This document shows positions 46,603-59,458 of a DNA stretch of 64,000 bases, piece after piece. A program made the position numbers and the translations under genes. The notes below the pieces were generated by a model. That model did no database searches and had not been told where the DNA came from. It saw nothing but the letters and a program-made list of their open reading frames with translations. This DNA comes from Candidatus Methylomicrobium oryzae. GTDB lineage: Bacteria > Pseudomonadota > Gammaproteobacteria > Methylococcales > Methylomonadaceae. Positions within the stretch are counted from its first letter, which is position 1, and each line of letters starts with the position of its first letter. Location of the stretch: contig NZ_JAERVK010000004.1 in the NCBI RefSeq assembly GCF_016745425.1, forward strand, positions 62,001 to 126,000. The letters run 5' to 3'.

Positions 46603-46788
46603 TTATTTCTGAAAGGAATAAAACAAGGCAGCGAAGATCAACTGCAAAAAAACCAGACCCCAAAAATAGAGTCCGAAGAGCACCGCCTTGACCTGGACCG
46701 CGTGCTCTTTGGAATGCCGCCGAACCAATAGCCGGCCGCCGCCGGCAGCCGCCGCCAGAATCAGGATGCCGACGATTGCCACGCGCAC
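46603..46788 (-). CDS. Small two-TM protein behind ftsK
   Basis: A 61-residue frame with two hydrophobic segments (VAIVGILILAAAAGGGRLLV and VLFGLYFWGLVFLQLIFAAL) joined by a basic loop (RRHSKEHAVQVK). It starts with GTG three bases after the ftsK stop, with AAGGGAC upstream inside ftsK. The composition is that of a real membrane protein and not of a shadow frame. No homologue comes to mind. If real, it is translated with FtsK. Confidence 0.55.
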   Translation of the reverse strand: MRVAIVGILILAAAAGGGRLLVRRHSKEHAVQVKAVLFGLYFWGLVFLQLIFAALFYSFQK

Positions 46789-46791
46789 GCG

Positions 46792-49164
46792 TCAGTCCCT
46801 TACCGGCGCGGGCGCCAGCACGACGCGGGAACCGTTGGATTCCGCCGGACTCACCACGCCCGCCGCTTCCATCGTCTCGATCATCGTCGCGGCCCGGTTA
46901 TAGCCGATTTTGAAACGCCGCTGCACGCTCGATATCGAGGCCTTGCGCGTCTCGGTCACGAACTGGACGGCTTGGTCGTATAAGGCATCGGCCTCGGGAT
47001 CGCCGAAACTGCCGCCCCCGCCGCCAGACCCGCCGTAACCGTCGCCCGTATCGGATGCATCGCGAGTGATTTCTTCGAGGTAATTGGTCGGCCCGGTCAG
47101 CTTCAAGAACTCGACGATGCGATGCACTTCATGATCGTCGACGAAGGCGCCGTGCGCGCGAACCGGTATGCTGGTGCCCGACGGCAAGAACAGCATATCG
47201 CCGTTGCCGAGCAGGGCTTCCGCTCCGCCTTGGTCGAGAATGGTCCGGGAATCGATCCGGGACGACACCTGAAATGAAATACGGGTCGGCACGTTGGCCT
47301 TGATCAAGCCGGTCAACACGTCGACGGAAGGCCGCTGCGTCGCCAGGATCAGATGAATTCCGGCCGCCCGGGCTTTTTGCGCGAGCCGTGCAATCAACTC
47401 CTCGACTTTCTTGCCCACGATCATCATCATGTCGGCCAATTCGTCGATCACGATCACGATGCTCGGCAACGCCTCCAAAACCGGAGGCTCTTCGCCCTCG
47501 GCCAGCGGATTCAGCGGCTGGAACATCGGATCTTTGATTTTTTCGCCGCGCGCATCGGCATCCGCAACCAGTTGATTAAAACCGGCCAGATTCCTGACGC
47601 CCATCTTCGACATCAGCTTGTAGCGCCGCTCCATCTCGGCAACGGCCCAGCGCAGGGCATTGCTGGCTTCCTTCATGTCGGTGACGACCGGTGTCAGCAA
47701 ATGCGGAATGCCTTCGTAAACCGACAACTCGAGCATCTTCGGATCGATCATGATCATCCTGACCTGCTCCGGCGTCGATTTGTAAAGCATGCTCAGGATC
47801 ATCGTATTGATCGCCACCGATTTCCCCGAACCGGTGGTTCCCGCGACCAGCGCATGCGGCATTTTGCCGAGATCGGCGACCAGCGGCGCGCCGGAAATAT
47901 CCTTGCCCATTGCCAGCGTCAAGTTCGACTTCGATTTGACGAAAGCACCGGAAGAAAGCAATTCCCGCAGATTGACCATTTCGCGTTCGCGGTTCGGAAT
48001 TTCGAGGCCGATGACGGACTTGCCCGGAATCACTTCGACGATCCGGACGCTGGTCACCGATAATGCCCTGGCCAAATCCTTCGACAGGGAGCTGATCCGG
48101 CTGACCTTCACGCCGGGCGCCGGCTGCAGTTCGAAACGGGTAATGACAGGGCCCGGCAGAAAACCGACGACTTCCACGTTGACGTTGAAATCCTGCAGTA
48201 TGTTCTCGACCAGCCGGGACATTTCTTCCAAATCGGTCTGCGTATAGCCTTTTACGCGGGTATCGCGGTTGTCCAGCAGCTCGAGCGACGGCAGCGCGCC
48301 TTTGTTCCGATAGCGCACGGCAGCGGCTTTTTTCGCAACCTGCTTGGCGACCGCTTTTTGCGCGTCGGCCAGTACCTTTTCGAGAACCGGCGACATTTTG
48401 GCCGCCTTCTTGACCGATTCGGCTTCGTTTTCGAGAACCGGCAACGTTTTGGCTGCTTTCTTGGCCGATTCGGTTTCGCTTTTAGGAGAAGGCACCGGCG
48501 CTGGCTCATCAGCGCTGAACGAGCTGAAATATTCTTCCGGCTCTTCAACCTCTTCCTGCATATTAAATTTTCTTTCGCTATAACCCGCCGCCCGTTCAAA
48601 CAACAATCTGAACAATAACACGGTATATTTGCCTATCAGATCCAGCACGGACAGCCATGAAACTTTGGTCGCCAAAGTAATCCCGCCGAGCAGGCCGACC
48701 ATCAAGAATAAGGTAGCCCCGGAATTGCCCAGTTTGACGACCAGGGTATTGCCGATTTCCTGGCCGACGATTCCGCCGGTGCTGTTCGGCAGGTCGACGC
48801 CAGGGCGCAGTAAATAAAGATTCAGCAATGCCGCCGCCGAAACGATCGTGGCAAAAATGCCGGCCGCATTTACGGCCATGGGAAGGATCTTGGGAGCCTC
48901 CTGCAGTTTATGCAGCCTGTAGCCGACCCAGAAAATAAGCAGAGGGAAGGGATAAGCCAAGAGGCCGAAAAAGCTGAAGCTCACATCCGCAAGCCAAGCG
49001 CCGAACACGCCGCAGGCGTTCGCAATCGCCTTTGTCGTCCCGCTATGGGTCCAGCCGGCGTCGTCTAGGCTGAAAGTCGCCAGAGCGATCAAAAAAAACA
49101 GGCCGAAGGCAAAAAAAACCAAAACGGCGATCTCACGCAAGCCACGAACAGTTTTTTCTTCCAT
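46792..49164 (-). CDS. ftsK: DNA translocase FtsK
   Basis: A 790-residue FtsK/SpoIIIE translocase that clears chromosome termini from the division septum and activates XerCD. There are four or five N-terminal membrane helices ([17 protein letters not shown] to [14 protein letters not shown]), then a short Lys/Ala-rich linker (about residues 205-280) and the motor domain. Walker A is [10 protein letters not shown], Walker [14 protein letters not shown] gamma winged helix ends the protein ([19 protein letters not shown]). The linker has a 17-residue duplication. It is much shorter than E. coli FtsK (1329), as in many relatives. I start at the ATG 49164; a GTG precedes it. Confidence 0.96.
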   Translation of the reverse strand: MEEKTVRGLREIAVLVFFAFGLFFLIALATFSLDDAGWTHSGTTKAIANACGVFGAWLADVSFSFFGLLAYPFPLLIFWVGYRLHKLQEAPKILPMAVNAAGIFATIVSAAALLNLYLLRPGVDLPNSTGGIVGQEIGNTLVVKLGNSGATLFLMVGLLGGITLATKVSWLSVLDLIGKYTVLLFRLLFERAAGYSERKFNMQEEVEEPEEYFSSFSADEPAPVPSPKSETESAKKAAKTLPVLENEAESVKKAAKMSPVLEKVLADAQKAVAKQVAKKAAAVRYRNKGALPSLELLDNRDTRVKGYTQTDLEEMSRLVENILQDFNVNVEVVGFLPGPVITRFELQPAPGVKVSRISSLSKDLARALSVTSVRIVEVIPGKSVIGLEIPNREREMVNLRELLSSGAFVKSKSNLTLAMGKDISGAPLVADLGKMPHALVAGTTGSGKSVAINTMILSMLYKSTPEQVRMIMIDPKMLELSVYEGIPHLLTPVVTDMKEASNALRWAVAEMERRYKLMSKMGVRNLAGFNQLVADADARGEKIKDPMFQPLNPLAEGEEPPVLEALPSIVIVIDELADMMMIVGKKVEELIARLAQKARAAGIHLILATQRPSVDVLTGLIKANVPTRISFQVSSRIDSRTILDQGGAEALLGNGDMLFLPSGTSIPVRAHGAFVDDHEVHRIVEFLKLTGPTNYLEEITRDASDTGDGYGGSGGGGGSFGDPEADALYDQAVQFVTETRKASISSVQRRFKIGYNRAATMIETMEAAGVVSPAESNGSRVVLAPAPVRD
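48377..48478. repeat. 51-bp tandem duplication in the ftsK linker
   Basis: Bases 48377-48427 and 48428-48478 are direct copies with about six differences. They encode the repeated ESxKKAAKxxPVLENEA-like segment of the FtsK linker. Confidence 0.85.
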
Positions 49165-49352
49165 CACAGCAGACCTAATATATCTTGGTGAAAAATAAAT
49201 ACCAATAAAACATGATTATAGAACATGCACCAAAGAGATTACATGAATAATTTCGCGGCGAACACTTGATTCTTGTACATCCAACCCTTATTTCACTCGT
49301 AAATTTTTCCGGTTTACGAACTCCGTATTCATCTGCATAATTGATTGCATAA

Positions 49353-50333
<981 letters not shown>

Positions 50334-50403
50334 AGCCGCACGGTCTAACTGCGCGAAGCTCGATCAAAACCCGACTCGCGCTTTTTTTGCCAATCCCAAA
50401 CGG

Positions 50404-51099
50404 ATGAAGATAGCGATACTCGACCCCCACCGGCCGGATCAACCCTTCCCGCCGCTGAATACCGCCTTGGCGGAACCGAACGGTTTGCTCGCGGTGGGCG
50501 GTTGCTTGTCGGCCACCCGTTTGTTGAATGCCTACCGACACGGGATATTCCCCTGGTACAACGCCAATGAACCGATTCTATGGTGGTCACCTAATCCCCG
50601 ACTGGTCCTGTTTCCCGAACATTTGCTGGTCTCCCGCAGTCTAAGAAAGACTTTACACAAAAACACGTTCACTGTGACTTTCGATACCGCTTTCGACAAA
50701 GTAATCGCCGCCTGCGGAGAGTCCCGGCAATACCGGGAAGGCACCTGGATCACCCAGGACATTATGCGCGCTTACCGCGAACTGCATCGCTTGGGCTTTG
50801 CGCACTCGGCCGAAACCTGGCGCGAAGGCGAGCTGGTCGGCGGATTATACGGCGTCGCGATAGGCCGCGTTTTCTTTGGCGAATCGATGTTTCATACGGA
50901 GACCGACGCCTCGAAAACTGCATTTGCGGTGCTGGTTCGGCATCTCAGAGACTGGCATTTCGAATTGATCGACTGCCAAGTCTATACGCACCACTTGGCC
51001 AGCCTCGGCGCCGAATTGATCGGGCGCAACGATTTCATGCGGTTGCTCGACCGCTACTGCACGCAGCCTGCCGCCGCGTGCGCCTGGCAGGCCGCATGA
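50404..51099 (+). CDS. aat: Leucyl/phenylalanyl-tRNA--protein transferase
   Basis: A 231-residue Aat. It adds Leu or Phe from aminoacyl-tRNA to N-terminal Arg or Lys, creating a primary N-degron read by ClpS. Motifs are [59 protein letters not shown] and [20 protein letters not shown]. Length is normal (E. coli 234). Its stop overlaps the start of bpt by ATGA, so both transferases are made together. Confidence 0.97.
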   Translation: MKIAILDPHRPDQPFPPLNTALAEPNGLLAVGGCLSATRLLNAYRHGIFPWYNANEPILWWSPNPRLVLFPEHLLVSRSLRKTLHKNTFTVTFDTAFDKVIAACGESRQYREGTWITQDIMRAYRELHRLGFAHSAETWREGELVGGLYGVAIGRVFFGESMFHTETDASKTAFAVLVRHLRDWHFELIDCQVYTHHLASLGAELIGRNDFMRLLDRYCTQPAAACAWQAA

Positions 51100-51821
51100 C
51101 TTCGATTCCCTTATTCATTACCGGCGACCATTCGTGCAGTTATCTGGACCGGCAGACCGCGCGATCGGCGTTCGTGCATCCGGCGTTCCGGATCACGCCG
51201 GCGATCTATGCGGAATTGCTAAAACACGGCTTTAGGCGCAGCGGCAACGACGTCTATGCTCCGCAATGCCCCCAATGTTCAGCCTGCATCCCGGTGAGAA
51301 TCCCGGTGGCCCGTTTCAAACCGAACCGGCAACAAAAACGCTGCCGTAAAAAAAATGCCGATACCCGGGTCGTGATCAAACCGGCAGTGTTCGAACAAGC
51401 CCATTACGATATGTATCTGCGTTACCAGAACAGCCGGCATCCGGACGGCTTGATGGCGCACACCGGCCCTGAGGATTATATCGATTTTCTCGGCAGCGAA
51501 TGGTGCGATACTCTGTTTGCCGAATTTTCCATTGCAGGAGAGCCGGCGGCCGTTGCGGTGATAGACCGCTTCACCCATGCCTGGTCGGCGGTTTATACCT
51601 TTTTCGATCCCAAATTTAACGAATTCAGTCCGGGAATGTATGCTGTTTTGTGGCAAATCGAAGAAGCGCGAAAACAGCAGAGCGAATTTCTGTATCTGGG
51701 TTACTGGATAAAAAACTGCCGGAAAATGGTCTATAAGAGCGCTTACCAGCCGATGCAGGTCTATATTGACCAGGAGTGGCGGGAATTCTCAGATTGTGAA
51801 ATAAAAGCAGACACGGAGTAA
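51096..51821 (+). CDS. bpt: Aspartate/glutamate leucyltransferase
   Basis: A 241-residue Bpt/ATE-type transferase. Bpt moves Leu from tRNA to N-terminal Asp or Glu, a route found in Vibrio and other bacteria but absent from E. coli. The Cys-rich motif [14 protein letters not shown] and the C-terminal [20 protein letters not shown] are family hallmarks. The ATG at 51096 overlaps the aat stop, so I prefer it to 51078. It is coupled to aat, and clpA/clpS lie just downstream on the other strand. Confidence 0.94.
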   Translation: MTSIPLFITGDHSCSYLDRQTARSAFVHPAFRITPAIYAELLKHGFRRSGNDVYAPQCPQCSACIPVRIPVARFKPNRQQKRCRKKNADTRVVIKPAVFEQAHYDMYLRYQNSRHPDGLMAHTGPEDYIDFLGSEWCDTLFAEFSIAGEPAAVAVIDRFTHAWSAVYTFFDPKFNEFSPGMYAVLWQIEEARKQQSEFLYLGYWIKNCRKMVYKSAYQPMQVYIDQEWREFSDCEIKADTE

Positions 51822-51979
51822 AGTATGGCAGCTCTCCTGTACGGAGACGGATATACCTCCTCCCTGCCCGTCTTTTTCAGGTAAAGGCAGAGGAATGCCC
51901 TGCAATTGTTCGCCTCGTCTTTTGTCGCGAAGGAACGGCTTATGGTATGATTACCGATTTTAATAACCAGGATCAAAAA

Positions 51980-52198
51980 ATGGCAAAAGAAGATCAAATT
52001 GAAATGGAAGGCAAGGTGATCGATACCCTTCCGAATACGATGTTTAGAGTCCAGCTGGAAAACGGCCATATCGTGACGGCTCATATCTCGGGCAAAATGC
52101 GCAAGCACTACATTCGTATTCTGACCGGCGACACCGTCAAAGTCGAAATGACGCCTTACGATTTAACCAAAGGCCGGATTACCTTCCGGATGCGCTGA
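51980..52198 (+). CDS. infA: Translation initiation factor IF-1
   Basis: A 72-residue IF-1 with the S1/OB fold, which binds the ribosomal A site during initiation. It reads [20 protein letters not shown], then [24 protein letters not shown] precedes the ATG at 51980. It is 158 bases after bpt and is probably transcribed from its own promoter in that gap. Confidence 0.97.
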   Translation: MAKEDQIEMEGKVIDTLPNTMFRVQLENGHIVTAHISGKMRKHYIRILTGDTVKVEMTPYDLTKGRITFRMR

Positions 52199-52199
52199 A

Positions 52200-52218
52200 C
52201 CCGGACTCCGCGTCCGGG
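52200..52218. terminator. Short hairpin between convergent infA and clpA
   Basis: CCCGGAC, loop TCCGC, GTCCGGG. It starts one base after the infA stop, within the 43-base convergent gap. There is no T run, so intrinsic termination may be weak. Confidence 0.5.
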
Positions 52219-52241
52219 ATCGCGCATTCGCATTCCGACTT

Positions 52242-54512
52242 CTAAATGCTTTCGGGCACGATCAAATCCTTGCTTTCAATCGCAAAAGCCAGATCGTTGT
52301 TCTCCACATAAATTCTGACATGGCCGCCCTGGACCAGCTTGCCGAACAAAAGATCGTTCGCCAGCGGCTTCTTGATTTTTTCCTGTATCAACCGTGCCAT
52401 CGGCCGGGCTCCCATTTTCGGATCGCAGCCGTTCTCGGCCAGCCACAAGCGGGCATCGGCGTCGAGCGTCAAAGTCACGTGGCGATCGGCCAGCAGTGCC
52501 TCCAGTTCGAAAATAAACTTATCGACCACATGTCCGACAATCGAAATATTCAGCGGCTTGAACTGAATGATCGCATCGAGCCGGTTCCGGAACTCGGGCG
52601 AAAATCCTCTTTCGATCGCCTTCAGGCTGTCGCCGGCATGATCCTGTTGAGTAAAGCCGATCGATGCGCGACTGCCCTCTTCGGATCCCGCATTGGTCGT
52701 CATAACCAGAATAATGTTCCGGAAATCGGCTTTCCGGCCGTTATTGTCGGTCAGCGTGCCATGATCCATCACCTGCAATAACAAGTTGAACACGTCCGGA
52801 TGCGCTTTTTCGAGCTCATCCAGTAGCAATACCGCATGCGGATGCTTGGTGACTTGCTCGGTCAGCAGTCCGCCCTGATCGAAACCGACATAACCGGGGG
52901 GCGCGCCGATCAAGCGGGAGACGGTATGCCGCTCCATATATTCGGACATGTCGAAACGGATCAGCTCGACGCCCAGAATCTTGGCCAGTTGCCGCGTAAC
53001 TTCGGTCTTGCCGACGCCGGTCGGTCCCGCGAACAGGAACGAACCGATCGTTTTTTGCGTTTCCCGAAGTCCGGCCCGCGACAGTTTGATCGCGGAAGCC
53101 AACGCGGCAATGGCTTCGTCCTGGCCGAACACCAGCATCTTGAGATTCTTTTCCAGATTCGCCAGCTTGTCGACATCGTTCGACGAAACCGTCTTGGCCG
53201 GTACGCGAGCGATCTTCGAAACGATTTCTTCAATTTCGCCCGCATCGATTACCTGTTTGCGCTCATCTTCGGGCAGCATGCGTTGCCGGGCACCGGCTTC
53301 GTCGATCACGTCGATCGCCTTGTCCGGCAAATGCCGGTCGTTAATGAAGCGATCGGACAACTCGGCGGCCAAGCGCAGCGATTCGGTCGAGTAAACCACG
53401 TCGTGGTGCTCCTCGAAGCGGGCTTTCAAGCCCTTCAGGATCAGCACCGTGTCTTCGACGGACGGCTCCATAATATCGACTTTCTGGAAGCGGCGCGCCA
53501 ATGCATGATCCTTTTCGAATACGCCGCGGTATTCCTGGAACGTTGTGGAACCGATGCAGCGCATCTGCCCCGAAGCGAGCAGCGGCTTGATCAGGTTCGA
53601 CGCATCCATCACACCGCCCGACGCGGAACCGGCGCCGATGATCGTATGAATCTCGTCGATGAACAGAATCGAATCCGGCTCCCGCTTGAGCTGGTTGACC
53701 AGCGCCTTGAGGCGTTTTTCGAAGTCGCCCCGATATTTGGTACCCGCCACCAATGCGCCCAGATCCAGAGCATAAATGACGCTGTTCTTCAGCACGCGCG
53801 GCACATTTTCCTCAACGATTCGTTTTGCCAGACCTTCGGCGATCGCCGTCTTCCCGACCCCGGCCTCGCCGACCAGCAGCGGATTGTTTTTCCGGCGCCG
53901 GCATAGAATCTGAATCGTCCGCTCGACTTCCGCCTCTCTCCCGATCAATGGATCGATCCGTCCGCGGCGCGCTTCCTCGTTCAAATTGGTCGTATATTTG
54001 TCCAGCGGGCTTCCGGAGGGTTCGGCATCCGGATTCGACGTGTCGGAATTGCGGTCCTCGGACGCCTGATTTTCCTGATCGATTTTCGAAATGCCGTGCG
54101 CGAGATAATTGACCACGTCGAGCCTGGAAATGTCCTGTTTGTTCAGCAGGTAAACGGCATGGGAATCCTGTTCGCTGAACAGCGCAACGAACAGATTCGC
54201 GCCGGACACTTCTTTTTTATCGGAAGCCTGAACATGAAAGACGGCCCGCTGCAGCACCCGTTGAAATCCCAAGGTGGGCTGCGTCTCCCGCTGTACGCCT
54301 TGAGGAATCAGGGAAATGGTTTCGTCGATGAATTGCGTCAATTGCCCCCTCAAAAGTTTCATATTACAGCCGCAGGCTTTCATGATCGCCTCGGCGGAAG
54401 GGTTATCCAACAACGCCAGGAGCAAATGTTCAACCGTTATAAACTCGTGCCTTTTCTCATGCGCATTCTTAAAGGCATTATTCAAAGTAACTTCAAGTTC
54501 TTTACTTAACAT
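52242..54512 (-). CDS. clpA: ATP-dependent Clp protease ATP-binding subunit ClpA
   Basis: A 756-residue AAA+ unfoldase that feeds ClpP. The N-domain (about residues 1-145) binds ClpS. AAA1 has [18 protein letters not shown]2 has [15 protein letters not shown]. The ClpP-docking loop is ASIGFTQQD (IGF; E. coli has IGL). Length is normal (758). It lies 12 bases behind clpS in the same direction. Confidence 0.97.
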   Translation of the reverse strand: MLSKELEVTLNNAFKNAHEKRHEFITVEHLLLALLDNPSAEAIMKACGCNMKLLRGQLTQFIDETISLIPQGVQRETQPTLGFQRVLQRAVFHVQASDKKEVSGANLFVALFSEQDSHAVYLLNKQDISRLDVVNYLAHGISKIDQENQASEDRNSDTSNPDAEPSGSPLDKYTTNLNEEARRGRIDPLIGREAEVERTIQILCRRRKNNPLLVGEAGVGKTAIAEGLAKRIVEENVPRVLKNSVIYALDLGALVAGTKYRGDFEKRLKALVNQLKREPDSILFIDEIHTIIGAGSASGGVMDASNLIKPLLASGQMRCIGSTTFQEYRGVFEKDHALARRFQKVDIMEPSVEDTVLILKGLKARFEEHHDVVYSTESLRLAAELSDRFINDRHLPDKAIDVIDEAGARQRMLPEDERKQVIDAGEIEEIVSKIARVPAKTVSSNDVDKLANLEKNLKMLVFGQDEAIAALASAIKLSRAGLRETQKTIGSFLFAGPTGVGKTEVTRQLAKILGVELIRFDMSEYMERHTVSRLIGAPPGYVGFDQGGLLTEQVTKHPHAVLLLDELEKAHPDVFNLLLQVMDHGTLTDNNGRKADFRNIILVMTTNAGSEEGSRASIGFTQQDHAGDSLKAIERGFSPEFRNRLDAIIQFKPLNISIVGHVVDKFIFELEALLADRHVTLTLDADARLWLAENGCDPKMGARPMARLIQEKIKKPLANDLLFGKLVQGGHVRIYVENNDLAFAIESKDLIVPESI

Positions 54513-54524
54513 AAGCTCACCAAT

Positions 54525-54848
54525 TTATGCTTCTTCCATTGTACACATTAACGGATGCTGATGTGCACGTGAATATTCATTGACCAGATAGACCTTGGTT
54601 TCCGCCACATCCTTGGAGTAAGTCCCGCATACACCGACTCCTTGCATATGTACCTGCAGCATCACATGAGTTGCTTTCTCATGAGGCATGCCGAAAAACT
54701 CCATCAGAATTTCAACCACAAAATCCATCGGCGTGAAATCGTCATTCAATAAAATAACCTTATAAAGCGGCGGTTTTTTCAGCTTCGGTTTGGCCTCCTG
54801 TAAAACGAGGCCGTTTTGGTTATCATGCAATGGATCAAAATCAGACAT
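54525..54848 (-). CDS. clpS: ClpS adaptor protein
   Basis: A 107-residue N-degron adaptor that hands substrates with N-terminal Leu, Phe, Trp or Tyr to ClpA. The binding pocket residues are in [20 protein letters not shown] and [18 protein letters not shown]. The flexible N-terminal tail ([20 protein letters not shown]) is present and should regulate ClpA. It is the first gene of the clpS-clpA pair and diverges from nudJ. Confidence 0.97.
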   Translation of the reverse strand: MSDFDPLHDNQNGLVLQEAKPKLKKPPLYKVILLNDDFTPMDFVVEILMEFFGMPHEKATHVMLQVHMQGVGVCGTYSKDVAETKVYLVNEYSRAHQHPLMCTMEEA

Positions 54849-55104
54849 AGAAATCGCGGTGAAAAATCTTTACAGACTTAACAATAATACCAAACGACAG
54901 TTGATTTCAAGCTCATACTCACTGTATTTCCCCCCGCTTTCGCCTAATTGAAGTATAGCGCTTTTTCAACGCTATAAAACGGACAAATATCAGCAATCGC
55001 TTCTACTCGTTCCGTTTGACACGATTAATGCGAAGAGTTCAATTCGTTCCCCGCTGCCGCCCCAAATCGAGTAGAATGATCGTTTTGTCATCCGAGGAAA
55101 ATGA

Positions 55105-55566
55105 ATGGTTTGGAAGCCACATGTGACCGTGGCCGCAATCATCGAGCGCGAACAACGATTCCTGCTGGTAGAAGAGGAAACCACTGACGGAATCAAACTG
55201 AATCAGCCGGCAGGGCACCTCGAAGAAGGCGAAGACCTGCTCGCGGCAGCGCGGCGCGAGGTGTTCGAAGAAACCGCCTGGCGTTTCGAACCGGAACATC
55301 TCGTCGGAATTCAGCTTTGGCGCCGAACTCCCGAGTCTCCCAGCTTCCTGCGCCTCTGTTTCTCCGGCAGTTGCCACAGCCATGAACCGGAACTTGCGCT
55401 GGACGTCGGGATCATCGCGACCCACTGGCTCACGCGCGAAGAGATACTGTCCGCCCCCCAACGACTGAGAAGCCCACTCGTCGCTTTATGCGTGGACGAA
55501 TACCTCAAAGGCGCCCGTTATCCGTTATCGTTAATCCAATCCCTGCTCGATCTGAACCATGTCTAA
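55105..55566 (+). CDS. nudJ: Nudix hydrolase, NudJ type
   Basis: A 153-residue Nudix phosphatase. The Nudix box is [20 protein letters not shown]. It starts [20 protein letters not shown], typical of NudJ, which hydrolyses HMP-PP and nucleoside di- and triphosphates in E. coli. It overlaps mnmA by eight bases. The same pair occurs in E. coli, which supports the name more than substrate evidence does. Confidence 0.88.
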   Translation: MVWKPHVTVAAIIEREQRFLLVEEETTDGIKLNQPAGHLEEGEDLLAAARREVFEETAWRFEPEHLVGIQLWRRTPESPSFLRLCFSGSCHSHEPELALDVGIIATHWLTREEILSAPQRLRSPLVALCVDEYLKGARYPLSLIQSLLDLNHV

Positions 55567-56650
55567 AAATATTATCGTCGGCATGTCGGGCGGCGTCGAC
55601 TCCTCGGTCACCGCGCTGCTGCTGCTGGAACAGGGCCATCAGGTGACCGGTCTGTTCATGAAAAATTGGGAGGAAGACGACGGCACCGAATACTGCACCG
55701 CGATGCAGGATCTGGCCGACGCGCAGCAGGTCTGCGACAGGCTCGGCATCGAACTGAAAACGGTCAATTTCGCGGCCGAATACTGGGACGAAGTCTTCGA
55801 AGTTTTCTTGTCCGAATTTGCGAAAGGCCGCACCCCGAATCCTGACATCCTCTGCAACAAACACGTCAAATTCAAGGCATTCCTGAATTACGCGATCGAA
55901 GACCTGGGCGCCGAATACATCGCGACCGGCCATTACGCGCGCGTCGAAGAGCGCGGCGGCGAGTACTTTTTATTGAAAGGACTCGATCCCGGTAAGGAAC
56001 AGAGCTATTTTCTGTACACGATGGGCCAGAAGCAGTTGTCGCGCACATTGTTTCCGATCGGCCACCTGCACAAAAGCGAAATCCGGGCGATGGCCGAGAA
56101 AGCCGGTTTCGAGAATTCCCGGAAAAAAGACAGCACCGGCATCTGCTTCATCGGCGAGCGCAAATTCCGGGAGTTCCTGCAGCGCTACCTGCCGACCCAA
56201 CCCGGCGATATCCGCACCCCGGAAGGCAAAACGATCGGCCACCACCACGGCCTGATGTACTACACACTCGGCCAACGCCAAGGGCTCGGCATCGGCGGCG
56301 TTCAAAATACCCCTGATGAGCCCTGGTATGTACTCGACAAAGACCTCGACCACAACATACTGATCGTCGGCCAGGGCCACGACCACCCGCTGATGCTGCA
56401 CAATGTGCTCGAAGCCGGCCAACTGGACTGGTGCAGCAATCGGCCATTGGTCGCAACGATCCGCTGCGCAGCCAAAACCCGCTACCGGCAGACCGACCAG
56501 CCCTGCACGCTGATCCCGTTGCCGGAAAACCGCTGCAAGGCGGTATTCGACGAGCCGCAGCGCGCGATTACGCCGGGCCAGTCGGTGGTGTTTTATGATG
56601 GCGAAGTCTGCTTAGGCGGCGGAATCATCGAAAGCAAAACCAACGAATAA
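55559..56650 (+). CDS. mnmA: tRNA-specific 2-thiouridylase MnmA
   Basis: A 363-residue PP-loop enzyme that thiolates U34 of tRNA(Lys, Glu, Gln). The PP-loop is [10 protein letters not shown]. The two catalytic Cys are in [12 protein letters not shown] and [32 protein letters not shown] is also typical. Length is normal. It starts within the end of nudJ. purB follows after 30 bases; hflD, which lies between them in E. coli, is absent. Confidence 0.97.
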   Translation: MSKNIIVGMSGGVDSSVTALLLLEQGHQVTGLFMKNWEEDDGTEYCTAMQDLADAQQVCDRLGIELKTVNFAAEYWDEVFEVFLSEFAKGRTPNPDILCNKHVKFKAFLNYAIEDLGAEYIATGHYARVEERGGEYFLLKGLDPGKEQSYFLYTMGQKQLSRTLFPIGHLHKSEIRAMAEKAGFENSRKKDSTGICFIGERKFREFLQRYLPTQPGDIRTPEGKTIGHHHGLMYYTLGQRQGLGIGGVQNTPDEPWYVLDKDLDHNILIVGQGHDHPLMLHNVLEAGQLDWCSNRPLVATIRCAAKTRYRQTDQPCTLIPLPENRCKAVFDEPQRAITPGQSVVFYDGEVCLGGGIIESKTNE

Positions 56651-58048
<1,398 letters not shown>

Positions 58049-58163
58049 TCCGCTCTTGAAAATTACGGGTTTTATCCTAAACTCCAATGTAATGATTTGC
58101 CATGGTTAATGCGTATTCATTGGACTTCTCCCCCGCTTTGAGAGTTTGGTATTTCCTCTCCCA

Positions 58164-58193
58164 GGCTGCACCGTCCGGTGCAGCCTTTTTTTT
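58164..58193 (+). terminator. Rho-independent terminator after purB
   Basis: GGCTGCACC, loop GTCC, GGTGCAGCC and a run of eight T. It lies 115 bases after the purB stop and directly before the next gene. It also rules out the in-frame GTG at 58178 as a start, as that codon is inside the stem. Confidence 0.92.
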
Positions 58194-58225
58194 GCCTGCG
58201 CGGCCTGTCCGCGGAACGTAAGCCA

Positions 58226-59458
58226 GTGCTGCTCAACCTGATCTGGAGCGGCTTTTTCCTGATCGCCTTTCTCACTGCCGCGTTCAAACTGGTACTTTTC
58301 GACGACACGCAAATTTTTGCCGGCATTATGTCCGCGCTGTTCAACCAAGCGAAAGCCGCGTTCGAAATTGCCCTAGGCCTGACCGGCGTGCTGTCGCTCT
58401 GGCTCGGCATCATGCGGATCGGCGAAAAAAGCGGCTTCATCCAATTGTTGACGCTGGGCTTGACACCGCTATTCAGCCGCCTGATGCCGGACATTCCGAA
58501 AAATCACCCGGCACTCGGTGCGATCGTGATGAACATTTCGGCCAATGCGCTCGGCCTCGACAATGCAGCGACGCCGCTCGGGATCAAAGCGATGAAGGAA
58601 TTGCAGACGCTGAATCCCACACCCGACACCGCCAGTAATGCGCAAATCCTGTTTCTGGTGATCAATACCTCGTCGGTGACGCTGTTCCCGGTGACGATCT
58701 TCACCTACCGCGCCCAACTCGGCGCGGCGAATCCGACCGACGTATTCATTCCGATCCTGATCGCGACTTATTTCTCGACGCTGGCCGGCCTCTTGGCGGT
58801 CGCATTCGTCCAGAAAATCAATTTGTTCGACAAAGTCGTGCTTGCCTATCTGGCCGGGATGACTCTGCTGGTCGGCGGCCTGCTCGCTTATTTTGCCGGC
58901 CTACCGAAGGAAGAAATGCTGGTGCAATCGGCGCTGATCAGTAATGCGATCCTGTTCGCGCTGGTGATCGTTTTCATCGCCGGGGCGCTCTATAAAAAAC
59001 TCAATGCCTACGAAGCATTCGTCGAAGGAGCCAAAGAAGGTTTCCAGACCGCAATCACGATTATTCCGTATCTGGTCGCAATGCTGGCCGCGATCGGCGT
59101 TTTTCGGGCCAGCGGCGCGCTGGACATCCTGAACGACGCAATAAGGTTTTTAACAGGATTGTTTCAGGTCGACAGCCGCTTTATCGACGCGCTGCCGACC
59201 GCATTGATCAAACCCTTCAGCGGCAGCGGCGCCCGCGCGATGATGATCGACACTATGAAAACGCTCGGCGCCGACTCGTTTGCGGGGCGTCTGTCCTGCA
59301 TCATTCAGGGCAGCACCGAAACGACCTTTTATGTGCTGACGGTGTACTTCGGCGCGGTTGGGATCAAAAATATCCGGCATGCCGCCGGTTGTGGGATAAT
59401 AGCCGATTTTGCGGGCGTAATCGCCTCTATTTTGATTGGTTATCGGTTTTTCGGATAG
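58226..59458 (+). CDS. Nucleoside-recognition (SpmA/SpmB-type) membrane protein
   Basis: A 410-residue polytopic membrane protein with two Gate (nucleoside recognition) domains in one chain. It begins VLLNLIWSGFFLIAFLTAAF; the first half (LGAIVMNISANALGLDNAAT) corresponds to SpmA and the second (GAKEGFQTAITIIPYLVAML, then PFSGSGARAMMIDTM) to SpmB. In Bacillus the separate proteins take part in spore core dehydration; here, in a non-spore-former, the role and substrate are unknown. A GTG at 58226 is the best start since the upstream frame runs through the terminator. mtaB begins directly after its stop. Confidence 0.87.
   Translation: MLLNLIWSGFFLIAFLTAAFKLVLFDDTQIFAGIMSALFNQAKAAFEIALGLTGVLSLWLGIMRIGEKSGFIQLLTLGLTPLFSRLMPDIPKNHPALGAIVMNISANALGLDNAATPLGIKAMKELQTLNPTPDTASNAQILFLVINTSSVTLFPVTIFTYRAQLGAANPTDVFIPILIATYFSTLAGLLAVAFVQKINLFDKVVLAYLAGMTLLVGGLLAYFAGLPKEEMLVQSALISNAILFALVIVFIAGALYKKLNAYEAFVEGAKEGFQTAITIIPYLVAMLAAIGVFRASGALDILNDAIRFLTGLFQVDSRFIDALPTALIKPFSGSGARAMMIDTMKTLGADSFAGRLSCIIQGSTETTFYVLTVYFGAVGIKNIRHAAGCGIIADFAGVIASILIGYRFFG

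Noticed and set aside
58178-58225. GTG at 58178 as the start of the nucleoside-recognition protein
   Set aside because: It lies in the stem of a strong terminator, and the residues it would add do not resemble the family.
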